From NCBI RefSeq assembly GCF_000725495.1, contig NZ_JNZD01000021.1:186001-250000 (forward strand): a stretch of DNA of 64,000 nucleotides, given 5' to 3'. Both the position numbers and the translations under genes were made by a program. Position 1 is the stretch's first letter; each line of letters opens with the position of its first letter. The stretch comes from Streptomyces aureus. Its GTDB lineage: Bacteria; Actinomycetota; Actinomycetes; Streptomycetales; Streptomycetaceae. Below the pieces are notes generated by a model, which had not been told where the DNA came from, searched no databases, and worked only from the letters and a program-made list of their open reading frames with translations. Shown piece by piece: positions 36,790 through 44,550 of this stretch.

Positions 36790-37546
36790 GCCTCACCTGC
36801 TGCCAGCCGTCCGCCCAGGAGACGTGGGAGTGGGGGGAGTAGGCGCGGGCGAAGGAGCGTTTCTTCCGATACTGCGGCTCGTTCGTGATTTTCCAGGCGC
36901 CTTCCTGCCACTTCAGCAGCAGGTCCGTGTCCTGGTCCTTGAGCGGGCTGTCGTCGGGACTGCCGTCAGCCTTGGTGGCGTACCGGTCGTAGTTGATCCA
37001 GACCTGCACGACCTTGCCTCCGGAACCGGTCAGGGAAGTGGCCCGAACGGCGTTGACCGTGGTGTCGAAGGTGAGCCCGGCCGGGGTACCGCCGGACGGC
37101 GGGAGGCCGACCTGCTCGCGCAGTTTGCGCACCTCGGAGATCTGCTCGTCGACATAGCCGTCGGCATCGGGGGAGACGACGGCATCCAGTTGCTGGCGGG
37201 CCTTCTGGTCGTCGAGGAAGGCGTACTCCTCCCAGAAGTACACGGCGGTGGAGATCGCGCCGACGGGTCCCCTGGAGAAGCCCGTGGACAGGCCGTCCTT
37301 TTGCCCGGTGGGCTTCGCAAGGACGAGTTTGCGGGCCTTTTCCGGGGTCATTGCCGCCTGCTGACCGCCGGACGATGCCGACGGCTTGGCCGTGGTCGGC
37401 TTCGGCGTGGCCTCGCCGGACTTGAAGTCGCCGCCCCCCAGCATCGTGGCCGCGGTCACGCCGCCGCCGATCAGCGCGCCGACCACCAGAACGCCGAGCG
37501 CGGCGAGCGTGAGCCGGGCCTTGCGGGTCTTGCTGTCGCTCACCAC
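36779..37546 (-). CDS. VirB8-like T4SS assembly protein
   Basis: 255 aa, ATG-type start at 37546. A short cytosolic head, one TM helix (LTLAALGVLVVGALIGGGVT), a Thr/Lys/Pro linker (EATPKPTTAKPSASSGG) and an extracellular domain with an NTF2-like layout (KVVQVWINYDRYATKADGS, DTDLLLKWQEGAWKITNE). One TM plus an NTF2-like domain is the VirB8/TcpC architecture; the assignment rests on this and on position. Confidence 0.72.
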   Translation of the reverse strand: MVSDSKTRKARLTLAALGVLVVGALIGGGVTAATMLGGGDFKSGEATPKPTTAKPSASSGGQQAAMTPEKARKLVLAKPTGQKDGLSTGFSRGPVGAISTAVYFWEEYAFLDDQKARQQLDAVVSPDADGYVDEQISEVRKLREQVGLPPSGGTPAGLTFDTTVNAVRATSLTGSGGKVVQVWINYDRYATKADGSPDDSPLKDQDTDLLLKWQEGAWKITNEPQYRKKRSFARAYSPHSHVSWADGWQQVRHAD

Positions 37547-37553
37547 GCCCGCC

Positions 37554-37880
37554 TCACTTGGCCATGTTGTAGAAGGTGGTCACCAGGGCCGCGGTGACAC
37601 CGATACCCCCGGCGCCGAACAGGCTCCAGAGGATGGCCTGCTTGCCGCGTGCCGCCAGGGCCGCACGCTCCGAGTTGTGACCGACGGCCACGGCTGCCCA
37701 ACCGAGCAGACCGCCGAGGACTGCCCCGGCCAGACCCAAACCGGCGGTCCAGTTCAGGATCTTCTGTACGGGCTGGTCGACGTCCTTGGGCATCTCTGGG
37801 GTGACTCCGGGTACCGCGTCGGCGAGCGTGTGCCAGTGCGGGTCGGCGATGGTGTTCAGGGTGGTCAGGAGCTGGCTCAT
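37554..37880 (-). CDS. Small two-TM T4SS protein (VirB2-like / DUF6112-like)
   Basis: 108 aa from ATG 37880 (MSQLLTTLNTIADPHWHTLA). Two hydrophobic helices, ILNWTAGLGLAGAVLGGLLG and LFGAGGIGVTAALVTTFY, are separated by a basic loop (NSERAALAARGKQA). A VirB2/pilin-like size and topology, placed between the ParA-like and VirB8-like genes. In Gram-positive T4SSs such proteins are thought to be pore subunits rather than true pili. Confidence 0.72.
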   Translation of the reverse strand: MSQLLTTLNTIADPHWHTLADAVPGVTPEMPKDVDQPVQKILNWTAGLGLAGAVLGGLLGWAAVAVGHNSERAALAARGKQAILWSLFGAGGIGVTAALVTTFYNMAK

Positions 37881-37893
37881 ATCCGATTCCTCG

Positions 37894-38889
37894 TCAGCGG
37901 GCAGGAAGTGCAGGGGTGATCGGGGCGGGCTGCGGTGCATCCGGGAGGGGCTGGCCCCAAGCGGTGTGCGCTGCGGCGAGGACGGCCCCGGTGAGCTGGG
38001 CCGCTGCCTGCCGGGTGCGTGAGCGCAGGCGGGCGGCGTGCAGGCCCTGTGCGCGGATGTGCGGGTCGTAGGGCAGGTGCACCACGGCGGCCGTGCGGGC
38101 GATGAGCATGGTGGCCCCGGCGCGCACCGCGGCCGGCAGGCGGCCGTCGCCGGTGGCGACCAGGACGATGACGGTGCGGTTGAGGGGCAGACCCTCGGCG
38201 TGCAGGGCCATCACGCCCTGCTGCAGGGCCTGGATGCCGTCGGCGGTGGCGGCCGCGCACAACACGGGCACCGCGTAGGGCAGTTCGTACCAGCCACGGG
38301 TGTGTCCCACTTCTCCACTGCAGCGGGCGGCCAGCAGGTCGTGGGCGAGCGGGTGCACAGTGTCGGCGACGACGGCCTGCCAGCCGCCGATCGAGGCCAG
38401 TTGATACCAGGCGGCCGGAGGCTCCGGCAGAACGAGCGGCGGGGCGTGCCAGTCCCGCCCGTCCGACAGCACCTGCCATGTGGCCCCGCCCACACCGACA
38501 TTGACGCCGCAGGCCTGCTGGACCACGCTGCGGGTCAGCGGCTGGTCGGGCGGCAGCGCAGCCAGCCCGCCAGCACCCTGTTCGGCGATCCGAGCAGGCC
38601 AGGGCGAGGACAGGCGCGGGGCCAGGTCCAAGACCAGGGCGGCACCGCTCGAAGCGAGGTTCGCCGCCAACAAGCTGGCGGTCGTGGTGCGGCCGCTGCC
38701 GCCGGTGGCGGCCATCACGGGCACTAACAGACGTGCTCCTGCGGGCAACGCCGGAGCCGCAACGGGTTGTTTGCCCACTATCCCCCCGTACGGTCCCTTT
38801 TGGCGTTTGCGTAGGGCAATCGCAGCCGTGGCCCCCGCCGCCACGCCCCCTCGATGGAACTTTACACGCACGCTTCGCTTGCCCAACAA
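37894..38889 (-). CDS. ParA/MinD-like ATPase of the transfer operon
   Basis: Up to 331 aa. The start is uncertain: TTG 38889, GTG 38871 and GTG 38778 (after GGGGGG) are all possible. Deviant Walker A VMAATGGSGRTTTASLLAAN, then AALVLDLAPRLSSPW; switch-like QAVVADTVHPL. Closest in style to the MinD/ParA-type ATPases at the head of Streptomyces conjugation operons. It could position the transfer machine or the element's DNA. First gene of the minus-strand operon, divergent from the PG hydrolase. Confidence 0.75.
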   Translation of the reverse strand: MLGKRSVRVKFHRGGVAAGATAAIALRKRQKGPYGGIVGKQPVAAPALPAGARLLVPVMAATGGSGRTTTASLLAANLASSGAALVLDLAPRLSSPWPARIAEQGAGGLAALPPDQPLTRSVVQQACGVNVGVGGATWQVLSDGRDWHAPPLVLPEPPAAWYQLASIGGWQAVVADTVHPLAHDLLAARCSGEVGHTRGWYELPYAVPVLCAAATADGIQALQQGVMALHAEGLPLNRTVIVLVATGDGRLPAAVRAGATMLIARTAAVVHLPYDPHIRAQGLHAARLRSRTRQAAAQLTGAVLAAAHTAWGQPLPDAPQPAPITPALPAR

Positions 38890-38987
38890 GCAGTTTCACT
38901 GCTCTCGTTGAGATGCAGTGATGGCGTACTGTCACACAACATCACGCACGCATTCGGACACCGGTTCCCATTCCGGCGTGCGGATTT

Positions 38988-39009
38988 CAGATTTGAGGGA
39001 GCAAATCTG
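38988..39009 (+). promoter_or_regulatory. Hairpin/palindrome before the PG hydrolase gene
   Basis: CAGATTTG and CAAATCTG, an exact 8-bp inverted repeat with a 6-nt centre (agggag), 25 bp before the ATG of the hydrolase and in the only intergenic region between the two divergent transfer operons. It may be an operator for a transfer regulator, or a leader hairpin that includes a Shine-Dalgarno-like aggga. Confidence 0.45.
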
Positions 39010-39033
39010 AGTGACGGTCAAGAGGGGGACTGC

Positions 39034-40125
39034 ATGAAGGGCAAGGCGACCAGACGCCTGCTGCTCGTCCTGGGCGTCGGCTTCGTGATGACGCCCCTCG
39101 CGCTCGGCCTGAGCATGGTGCTGCTGATCGCGACGTTCAACGACGACGACAGCACCGTCGGCAACCCGATCGGCGGGCTGCACATCGGCAAGGGCGGCGT
39201 GCCCTCCGAGTACGCGCCGCTGATCCTGCAGGCGGCCGCCGACTGCGACCAGGGCCTGTCCCCAGCGGTGCTGGCCGCGCAGCTCAAACAGGAATCCGGC
39301 TTCAACCCGCAGGCCGGAAGCGAGGCCGGGGCGCAGGGCATAGCGCAATTCATGCCCGGCACCTGGGCGACGTGGGGGATGGACGGCAACGGGGATGGCA
39401 AAAAGGACATATGGGACCCGGCGGACGCCATCCCCGCCCAGGGCAAGTTCATGTGCTCCCTGCTGAGGAAGGCCAAGAAGCATCCCGACTACACCGGCGC
39501 CCCGATCGAGCTCGCCTTGGCCGGGTACAACGCCGGCTGGGGGCGCGTCGACCAGTTCCGGGGCGTGCCGCCGAGATCCTTCGCAAGCGGCCAGACCTAC
39601 AACTACGTGCAGAACATCATGGCCATGTCGGCCCAGTTCGCGGCCCCATCCGCCAGCCAGGACGGCACCTTGCCCGCCGGGTATGAACTACCGGCCAGCA
39701 CACCGAAGAAGATCCGCGTCGCGGTGGCATGGGCGCTCAAGCAGCGCGGCAGCTGGTATCACCTGGGCGGCGACTGCACCGACGCCCTGGGCAAGAACCC
39801 CGCACACTGGTGCGACTGCTCCTCCCTGATGCAGCAGGCGTACAGGGCGGCCGGGGTGAGCATCCCGCGCACCACCTACGATCAGGTCAACGTCGGTACC
39901 CAGGTCGACATCGGCCACCCCAAGCCCGGCGACCTGGTCTTCAACCCCGGCTCGGACGGCTCCGACGCACGGCCCGGCCACGTCGGCATGTACGTCGGCA
40001 ACGGAATGGTCATCGAGGCACCCCGCACCGGCGTGAAGACCCGCATCGTCACCTACGACAGCTGGCGCAACTCCACCAGCTACATCACCCGCATCACCGA
40101 AGTCCGCCGTGTGGTGGACTGGTGA
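39034..40125 (+). CDS. Bifunctional wall hydrolase: lytic transglycosylase + NlpC/P60
   Basis: 363 aa, ATG 39034 after agaggggg. One N-terminal TM/signal anchor (LLLVLGVGFVMTPLALGLSM). Residues ~60-190 form an SLT-type transglycosylase: catalytic Glu in QLKQESGFNPQAGS, AQGIAQFMPGTWATW, IELALAGYNAGWGRV. Residues ~225-363 are an NlpC/P60 endopeptidase: Cys in HWCDCSSLMQQAYRAAGV, His in RPGHVGMYVGNGMVIEAP. It is the VirB1/TcpG-type enzyme that locally opens the peptidoglycan for the T4SS. Divergent from the ParA-led operon. Confidence 0.92.
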   Translation: MKGKATRRLLLVLGVGFVMTPLALGLSMVLLIATFNDDDSTVGNPIGGLHIGKGGVPSEYAPLILQAAADCDQGLSPAVLAAQLKQESGFNPQAGSEAGAQGIAQFMPGTWATWGMDGNGDGKKDIWDPADAIPAQGKFMCSLLRKAKKHPDYTGAPIELALAGYNAGWGRVDQFRGVPPRSFASGQTYNYVQNIMAMSAQFAAPSASQDGTLPAGYELPASTPKKIRVAVAWALKQRGSWYHLGGDCTDALGKNPAHWCDCSSLMQQAYRAAGVSIPRTTYDQVNVGTQVDIGHPKPGDLVFNPGSDGSDARPGHVGMYVGNGMVIEAPRTGVKTRIVTYDSWRNSTSYITRITEVRRVVDW

Positions 40126-40154
40126 ACCTCGCACCGCAGCAAGGGAGTTCGTCC

Positions 40155-40712
40155 ATGTCCGAGCCGCGCTTCCGCCCCTGGGGCACCGTAACGCCAGAGT
40201 TCTGGGCCATGCCCGCCTCCGGCGCCACACCTGCAGATCGCGGTTTGCCGCCGGAAACACTGCGCGCCCGGCTCGTCAGGGTCGCGGAAGTTGCCCGGAA
40301 CGACCGCCCGCACGACGCAGCTGCGCTCGCCACCCAGCTCGACCAGGACGTCACCGCCGAGTATGGCGAGCTCCACCTCCACACGGTCCAGGTGCGCGAA
40401 GTACGCGGCTACCTCGCTGCCTTGATGGCCGATCAAGCCACGGGCCTGGCCTGGTACCTGCACGCCCTGCAGCTTCGGGTTGCTATCCAGGGCCCCAGAC
40501 ATCCGGACGTCGACGAGGCCACCCGCCGCGCATACAGCCTGTGGCGGGCCGTGCCCCCGGAGGCCGACCGGCAACGGCTGGGCACCGAACTGCTGACGAT
40601 CGCCACCGATATCCACGGCGCCGACTCGATCGTTGTGCGCCGCATTCGTGAACGTTTGTACTCCCTCACTCTGCCCTCGGCCACGACGGCGCCACAGTTG
40701 AACAGCGCCTGA
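40155..40712 (+). CDS. Helical (TPR-like) hypothetical protein
   Basis: 185 aa from ATG 40155, ribosome site aaggg 10 nt upstream; GTG 40122 is a weaker alternative. Helix pairs LHLHTVQVREVRGYLAALMA, TGLAWYLHALQLRVAIQGP, PDVDEATRRAYSLWRAVPP resemble TPR units. It follows the wall hydrolase by ~30 bp, probably the same operon. Found commonly in Streptomyces near regulatory genes; function unknown. Confidence 0.65.
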   Translation: MSEPRFRPWGTVTPEFWAMPASGATPADRGLPPETLRARLVRVAEVARNDRPHDAAALATQLDQDVTAEYGELHLHTVQVREVRGYLAALMADQATGLAWYLHALQLRVAIQGPRHPDVDEATRRAYSLWRAVPPEADRQRLGTELLTIATDIHGADSIVVRRIRERLYSLTLPSATTAPQLNSA

Positions 40713-40734
40713 TCCCGCGTCCTGCGCTGACATC

Positions 40735-40903
40735 GTGGCGGAGTTCGCGCGCCAGGCGGAGGCGGTGCTGCGCCCGCTGGTCGACGGCCGCACCGTGGAC
40801 CTCTACGCTCGCCGACGTGGCCAGCCTCGCCCTGGAGGATGTCGCCGGGCTGGTCCAGGACCTCGTTGGCGGACAGGCCGCGACAGCGGGGAGCCTGCTG
40901 TGA
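40735..40903 (+). pseudogene. Short frameshifted remnant
   Basis: MAEFARQAEAVLRPLVDGRT is followed, after a one-base shift, by LADVASLALEDVAGLVQDLV and a stop at 40903. It is too short to classify but the two halves look like one former helical protein. Confidence 0.3.
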
Positions 40904-40947
40904 CAGCACAGCTCGCCTGGGCACCTACCGGCGCCTGGCGATCTCTC

Positions 40948-41051
40948 TTCGTCGAGGTACCCCGCTTGGGCATTGCGGCGGGGCGTCGCCGGCAGACAAC
41001 GTGTCGGCCGGCGACGTTGACCCGCAGTGGTGATCGCAGCGGCACGGAGCC
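40948..41051 (+). repeat. Direct repeat, copy 1
   Basis: Shares its core with 61730-61821: ttcgt-gaggtaccc, then cgccggcagacaacgtgtcgg and ggcgacg, then tgatcgcagcggcac and gagcc. Identity is high with a few indels. Inside this copy cgtcgccggc and gccggcgacg form a 10-bp inverted repeat around agacaacgtgtcg. No coding role evident. The region 41052-41252 holds no supported gene. Confidence 0.8.
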
Positions 41052-41252
41052 ACCTCCTTTTCGTGCAGCCCGTGCTGATGGCGATCTGGTTCAGAAGCCG
41101 CGGTGGCAGCCGGGCCGGGGGAGCGGTTCGTCCCGCTGGGGGACCTTCCTTTCGCTGATGGATTCTTCACCGGCTGCTGTGGTGCGCAGGGGAAGTGCCA
41201 GCGACGCACCCGGGTCCGGAGCCTTCCAGGGGCAGCGGACCGAGAGGCAGGA

Positions 41253-41951
41253 TCAACTGCTTACGGTGCCGTAGCGGCGATCCCGCTTCTGATACTCGAC
41301 GACTGCGTTGGAGAGGTGGATTCCGCGGAAGTCGGGCCACAGGGTGTCGGTGAAGATGAGCTCGGCGTACCATAGGGACCAGAGCATGAAGTTGGAGAGG
41401 CGGTGTTCGCCCGACGTTCGAATGAGGAGGTCGATGTCGGGCAGGCACGCACTCCACAGGTGCTGACCGAAGTCCTCCTGTTTTCCGCCCTTCGAGGTTG
41501 CCGCGTATGCGCGCACGGCCTCCGCGATTTCCTGACGTCCGCCGTAGTTGAAGGCCACGGTCACGCGGAGCCGAGGGTTGTGGGACGCGGTGCGCTGGGC
41601 CGTCGTCCGCAGCCAGTCCGAACACGCATCCGGGATACGGGGGTCCGTCAGATTCCCTATGAAGGTGATCTGGATGTTCCGCTGCTGGTAGCTCGCCAGC
41701 TCTTCGTCGGTCAGAAGCCAGCATCCAGGCTGCATGAGCAGCGCCACTTCCTCATCGGGACGGTTCCAGTTCTCGCTGGAGAAGGCGAAGAGAGACAGAT
41801 GAGTCACTCCGCATTCCAGGGCAGCTGTGATGGTGGATTCGACCGACAGATGGGCGCGCTCGTGGCCGGCTGTACGCGGCAGACCGCGAGCGCTGGCCCA
41901 TCGTCCGTTACCGTCCATGATCACTGCGATGTGCAGGGTGTCGTCAGCCAC
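41253..41951 (-). CDS. uppS: Isoprenyl transferase (undecaprenyl-diphosphate-synthase family)
   Basis: 232 aa from GTG 41951 (VADDTLHIAVIMDGNGRWA). Motifs: HIAVIMDGNGRWASARG with the catalytic Asp, HLSLFAFSSENWNRPDEEV, VAFNYGGRQEIAEAV, IDLLIRTSGEHRLSNFMLW, LWYAELIFTDTLWPDF. It makes cis-polyprenyl diphosphates from IPP. Likely a second copy, not the housekeeping uppS, since it sits among mobile cargo. Its start overlaps the Nudix gene by 8 nt. The gene product could support a lipid carrier or a specialised product; not determinable here. Confidence 0.9.
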   Translation of the reverse strand: MADDTLHIAVIMDGNGRWASARGLPRTAGHERAHLSVESTITAALECGVTHLSLFAFSSENWNRPDEEVALLMQPGCWLLTDEELASYQQRNIQITFIGNLTDPRIPDACSDWLRTTAQRTASHNPRLRVTVAFNYGGRQEIAEAVRAYAATSKGGKQEDFGQHLWSACLPDIDLLIRTSGEHRLSNFMLWSLWYAELIFTDTLWPDFRGIHLSNAVVEYQKRDRRYGTVSS

Positions 41952-42492
41952 GGAGGGCTCCGTTTCGGTAGTTGACCAGGTGCAGCAGCCCGATGATGGC
42001 GTTGGCATCCGTGACGCTGCCGTCGGCCAGCAGACGCGGAATCTCCGTGAGCGGTACCTGTCGCGTGCGCAGCGGAAGTTGCTCCACCGCAATGTCCGGT
42101 GCCCGCTCCAAGTCGAACGCTGCGAACAGACGGGTTACGCCGTCGCAGAAGGAGGGTGCGTTATGGAAGGCGAGGAGCGGCACCATCCTGCCGGCGACGT
42201 AGCCGGTCTCCTCCAAAAGCTCACGCGCGGCGGTCTCTTCTGGCATTTCCCCCTTCTCGGTGCGGCCTGCAGGGAGCTCCAGCAGAACCTGGTCCACGGC
42301 CGGCCGGTACTGCTCGACCAGCAGGACGCGGTCGTCGTCGAGCACTGCAACCACGGCTGACCCGCCAGGGTGCCTGACAACGTGGTGGACGTGCTCTTTC
42401 GGCATGGCCGGATGCGTGGTGCGTGTCTCTTCCACGGAGAAGAACGCCGGCCCGTCGACGGGTCGGGAGACGGTGCTGTACTCGTGATCCAC
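41944..42492 (-). CDS. Nudix hydrolase (ADP-ribose pyrophosphatase-like)
   Basis: 182 aa, GTG 42492. The Nudix box is complete: GEMPEETAARELLEETGYV after AGRTEKG (G-x5-E-x7-R-E-x2-E-E-x-G). The preceding VEQYRPAVDQVLLELPAGRT is typical of ADP-sugar pyrophosphatases. Coupled to the isoprenyl transferase; it may hydrolyse a diphosphate linked to that pathway (inference). Confidence 0.88.
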   Translation of the reverse strand: MDHEYSTVSRPVDGPAFFSVEETRTTHPAMPKEHVHHVVRHPGGSAVVAVLDDDRVLLVEQYRPAVDQVLLELPAGRTEKGEMPEETAARELLEETGYVAGRMVPLLAFHNAPSFCDGVTRLFAAFDLERAPDIAVEQLPLRTRQVPLTEIPRLLADGSVTDANAIIGLLHLVNYRNGALRG

Positions 42493-42806
42493 TAGTTCTC
42501 CATTTCGCTGGTTGGGTCTTCCGAAGAGGCGTCGTGCGGTCCGCTGCCTGAAGGGCTACTCGGCTGGGCGGCCCGACCTTCGGAAGCGGTACTGCGATGC
42601 CGGCGTGCGGCCGGGCAACTCTGGTGCGAGTACTCGGAGATGAAAGAGAGCAGGCAGGCGAGCCCGAGCAGGGAGAGCCGTACCGAGGGCGTCTGCTCCT
42701 GAATCGCCGTCTCGCACAAAACTCCCAGCACGGGTGCCTGAGAACCAAGGACGCGCTTCATGCTCATGCGAAACCGGCGCGTCCTTGCTCGGCCTTTGTT
42801 TCCCAT
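42492..42806 (-). CDS. Small hypothetical protein, first gene of the uppS operon
   Basis: 104 aa from ATG 42806 (MGNKGRARTRRFRMSMKRVL); ATG 42866 is possible. Basic N-terminus, one hydrophobic stretch (VRLSLLGLACLLSFISEYS), Ser/Pro-rich tail. Its stop shares a base with the Nudix GTG. No family recognised. Divergent from the HTH gene at 42980, sharing a 170-bp promoter region. Confidence 0.5.
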   Translation of the reverse strand: MGNKGRARTRRFRMSMKRVLGSQAPVLGVLCETAIQEQTPSVRLSLLGLACLLSFISEYSHQSCPAARRHRSTASEGRAAQPSSPSGSGPHDASSEDPTSEMEN

Positions 42807-42979
42807 CGGACTGCCTTCCTGGACCGTGGCGGCCTCTTCGGCTCCGATGGTGCCCTGGGCGCTCAAACACCGGCGATTTACTGCGCGGGCGACCCATCGT
42901 CACGCAGGAATCCATTTCGGTGGGAATAGTTGGAGTCACTTCCCTCACACTGTCCGTACAGGAGAGAGGAGTTGGGCGT

Positions 42980-44509
42980 ATGCCATCTGGTCGCAAGCTG
43001 TTGCCCATGGAACAGCCGCGTCTGCCGTTACAGAAGTTCGCATGGCTTGTGCGTGCGATGCGCGCTTTCCATCAGGATCCAAAGATCCAAGAAACGGCCA
43101 GCTTCACGGCAGCCCTCAACCGGCACTTGGAGGAGGAACTGAAGCCGGCCACCATCAACCGCCTCGAGAGTGGCAAAGCCGACTTCACCATCGAGCGCTG
43201 CTCTGCGTACGAGAAGGCCCTTGGCTTGAATGCCCTGGACCTCGTTGACTGCTACCTGTACGCAAGCCGAGCACAGGGCCTCACCCCGAAGACGTCTTCA
43301 GCCCGCCTGACCGAGGCGACGTCAACCGAGATGGAGCTGATCTTCCGCATGGGGGAAGGGGAGAACCTGACGACCCCGGAGTGGCTCAGGCTCGCCCACC
43401 TGTACCGCAATCGTCCTGACCTCCTGTCCCGCCCCCGCATCCGCGAAACCTTCCTCCACAAACTCCTGGACAACGCAGGCCAGAGCTTTGAGAAGGAAGA
43501 GCGCCTCGTACGAGAGGTTCTCATCACCACAGGCCCAGATGTCTTACCGATCCTGCAGGAAAGACTGCGGACAGACCCGCTCCGCTACTTCACGACGTGC
43601 GAGGCGGCCGGGTTCATGACAGGAACACAGAGCCATGAGTTCCTTGCGGACCTCGCGCTGGGCATGCGGGACGGAGCGGTCACAGCAACGCTCCTGGAGC
43701 CCTTGCGCAGAAGTCTCCAAGCGAACGGGCGCGGGCCGGCAGGCATGGAACACCGGGCACCCGAGTTCAAGGACTACGCGCTCAAGATCCTTGACGACAC
43801 GGACGAATTCTTCACGGCCAGAGAAGAAGCCTTCACCTTCCTCCGCTGGGGAGGCTTCGCCCTCACAGGGCGGGAACACGCACGCATGCAGTCCATCCGG
43901 GAAGATCTCCAACAGTTGCGACTGGTGACAGGCCAGGCCTGGCAACGAGAGCTCCTCGCCGAGGTGAAGAAGCGCTTCATCAGCGATCTGTCCGCCTCCC
44001 CGTTGGCAGGGGCAGGAACGCCACTGGAAATCCCAGGAGTGCAGACCTTCATCCAAGAAGGCCTTTTTTCCCCTGAGAGAATCGACCGGCTCACCGCGTC
44101 CGTTCTCATCCGACCCTGGCAGCTGAGCGGTCTGCTCGGCAGCTCGCTGGGGGCAGTGATCAGCCAGAACGTCGACAAGAACAACTATGGTGTGCAGCGA
44201 GCTGCCGTGCGCTTCCTTACGAAACTCATGCGCCCCGAAGCCCTTGAGCCGATCCGCACCATCGGATGGTCACACATCAAGGACGACAGTGTCCGACTCG
44301 TGGTCGGATGGGCCCTGGGCGCAGGCAGCCCGGAGCACGATGCCTCACTGCTTCGACACCTCGGCCAAACAGCCACCACCACCGCCACCCGCCGGGTCGT
44401 GGCCCTGTCCGCCGCACGGCTAGGAGCCCATCCCGTACTGCAAGATCTTGCCTCCAGTACGGACTCCCTCGCGGCTGCTGAAGCCCAAGAATTACTTCGC
44501 CAACAGTGA
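42980..44509 (+). CDS. HTH-type regulator with long helical-repeat C-terminus
   Basis: 509 aa from ATG 42980, preceded by gaggag; the frame upstream is open but lies in the promoter region. N-terminal ~85 residues are Xre-like: SFTAALNRHLEEELKPATI, NRLESGKADFTIERCSAYEK, ALGLNALDLVDCYLYASRAQ. The rest is HEAT-like helices (PDVLPILQERLRTDPLRYFT, NNYGVQRAAVRFLTKLMRPE, SVRLVVGWALGAGSPEHD). Divergently placed with the uppS operon, it probably regulates it and itself. Ligand unknown. Confidence 0.75.
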   Translation: MPSGRKLLPMEQPRLPLQKFAWLVRAMRAFHQDPKIQETASFTAALNRHLEEELKPATINRLESGKADFTIERCSAYEKALGLNALDLVDCYLYASRAQGLTPKTSSARLTEATSTEMELIFRMGEGENLTTPEWLRLAHLYRNRPDLLSRPRIRETFLHKLLDNAGQSFEKEERLVREVLITTGPDVLPILQERLRTDPLRYFTTCEAAGFMTGTQSHEFLADLALGMRDGAVTATLLEPLRRSLQANGRGPAGMEHRAPEFKDYALKILDDTDEFFTAREEAFTFLRWGGFALTGREHARMQSIREDLQQLRLVTGQAWQRELLAEVKKRFISDLSASPLAGAGTPLEIPGVQTFIQEGLFSPERIDRLTASVLIRPWQLSGLLGSSLGAVISQNVDKNNYGVQRAAVRFLTKLMRPEALEPIRTIGWSHIKDDSVRLVVGWALGAGSPEHDASLLRHLGQTATTTATRRVVALSAARLGAHPVLQDLASSTDSLAAAEAQELLRQQ

Positions 44510-44550
44510 CCGAGAGCGGGCGGGCCCTGGTGAGCCCTGTTCATCGACTC

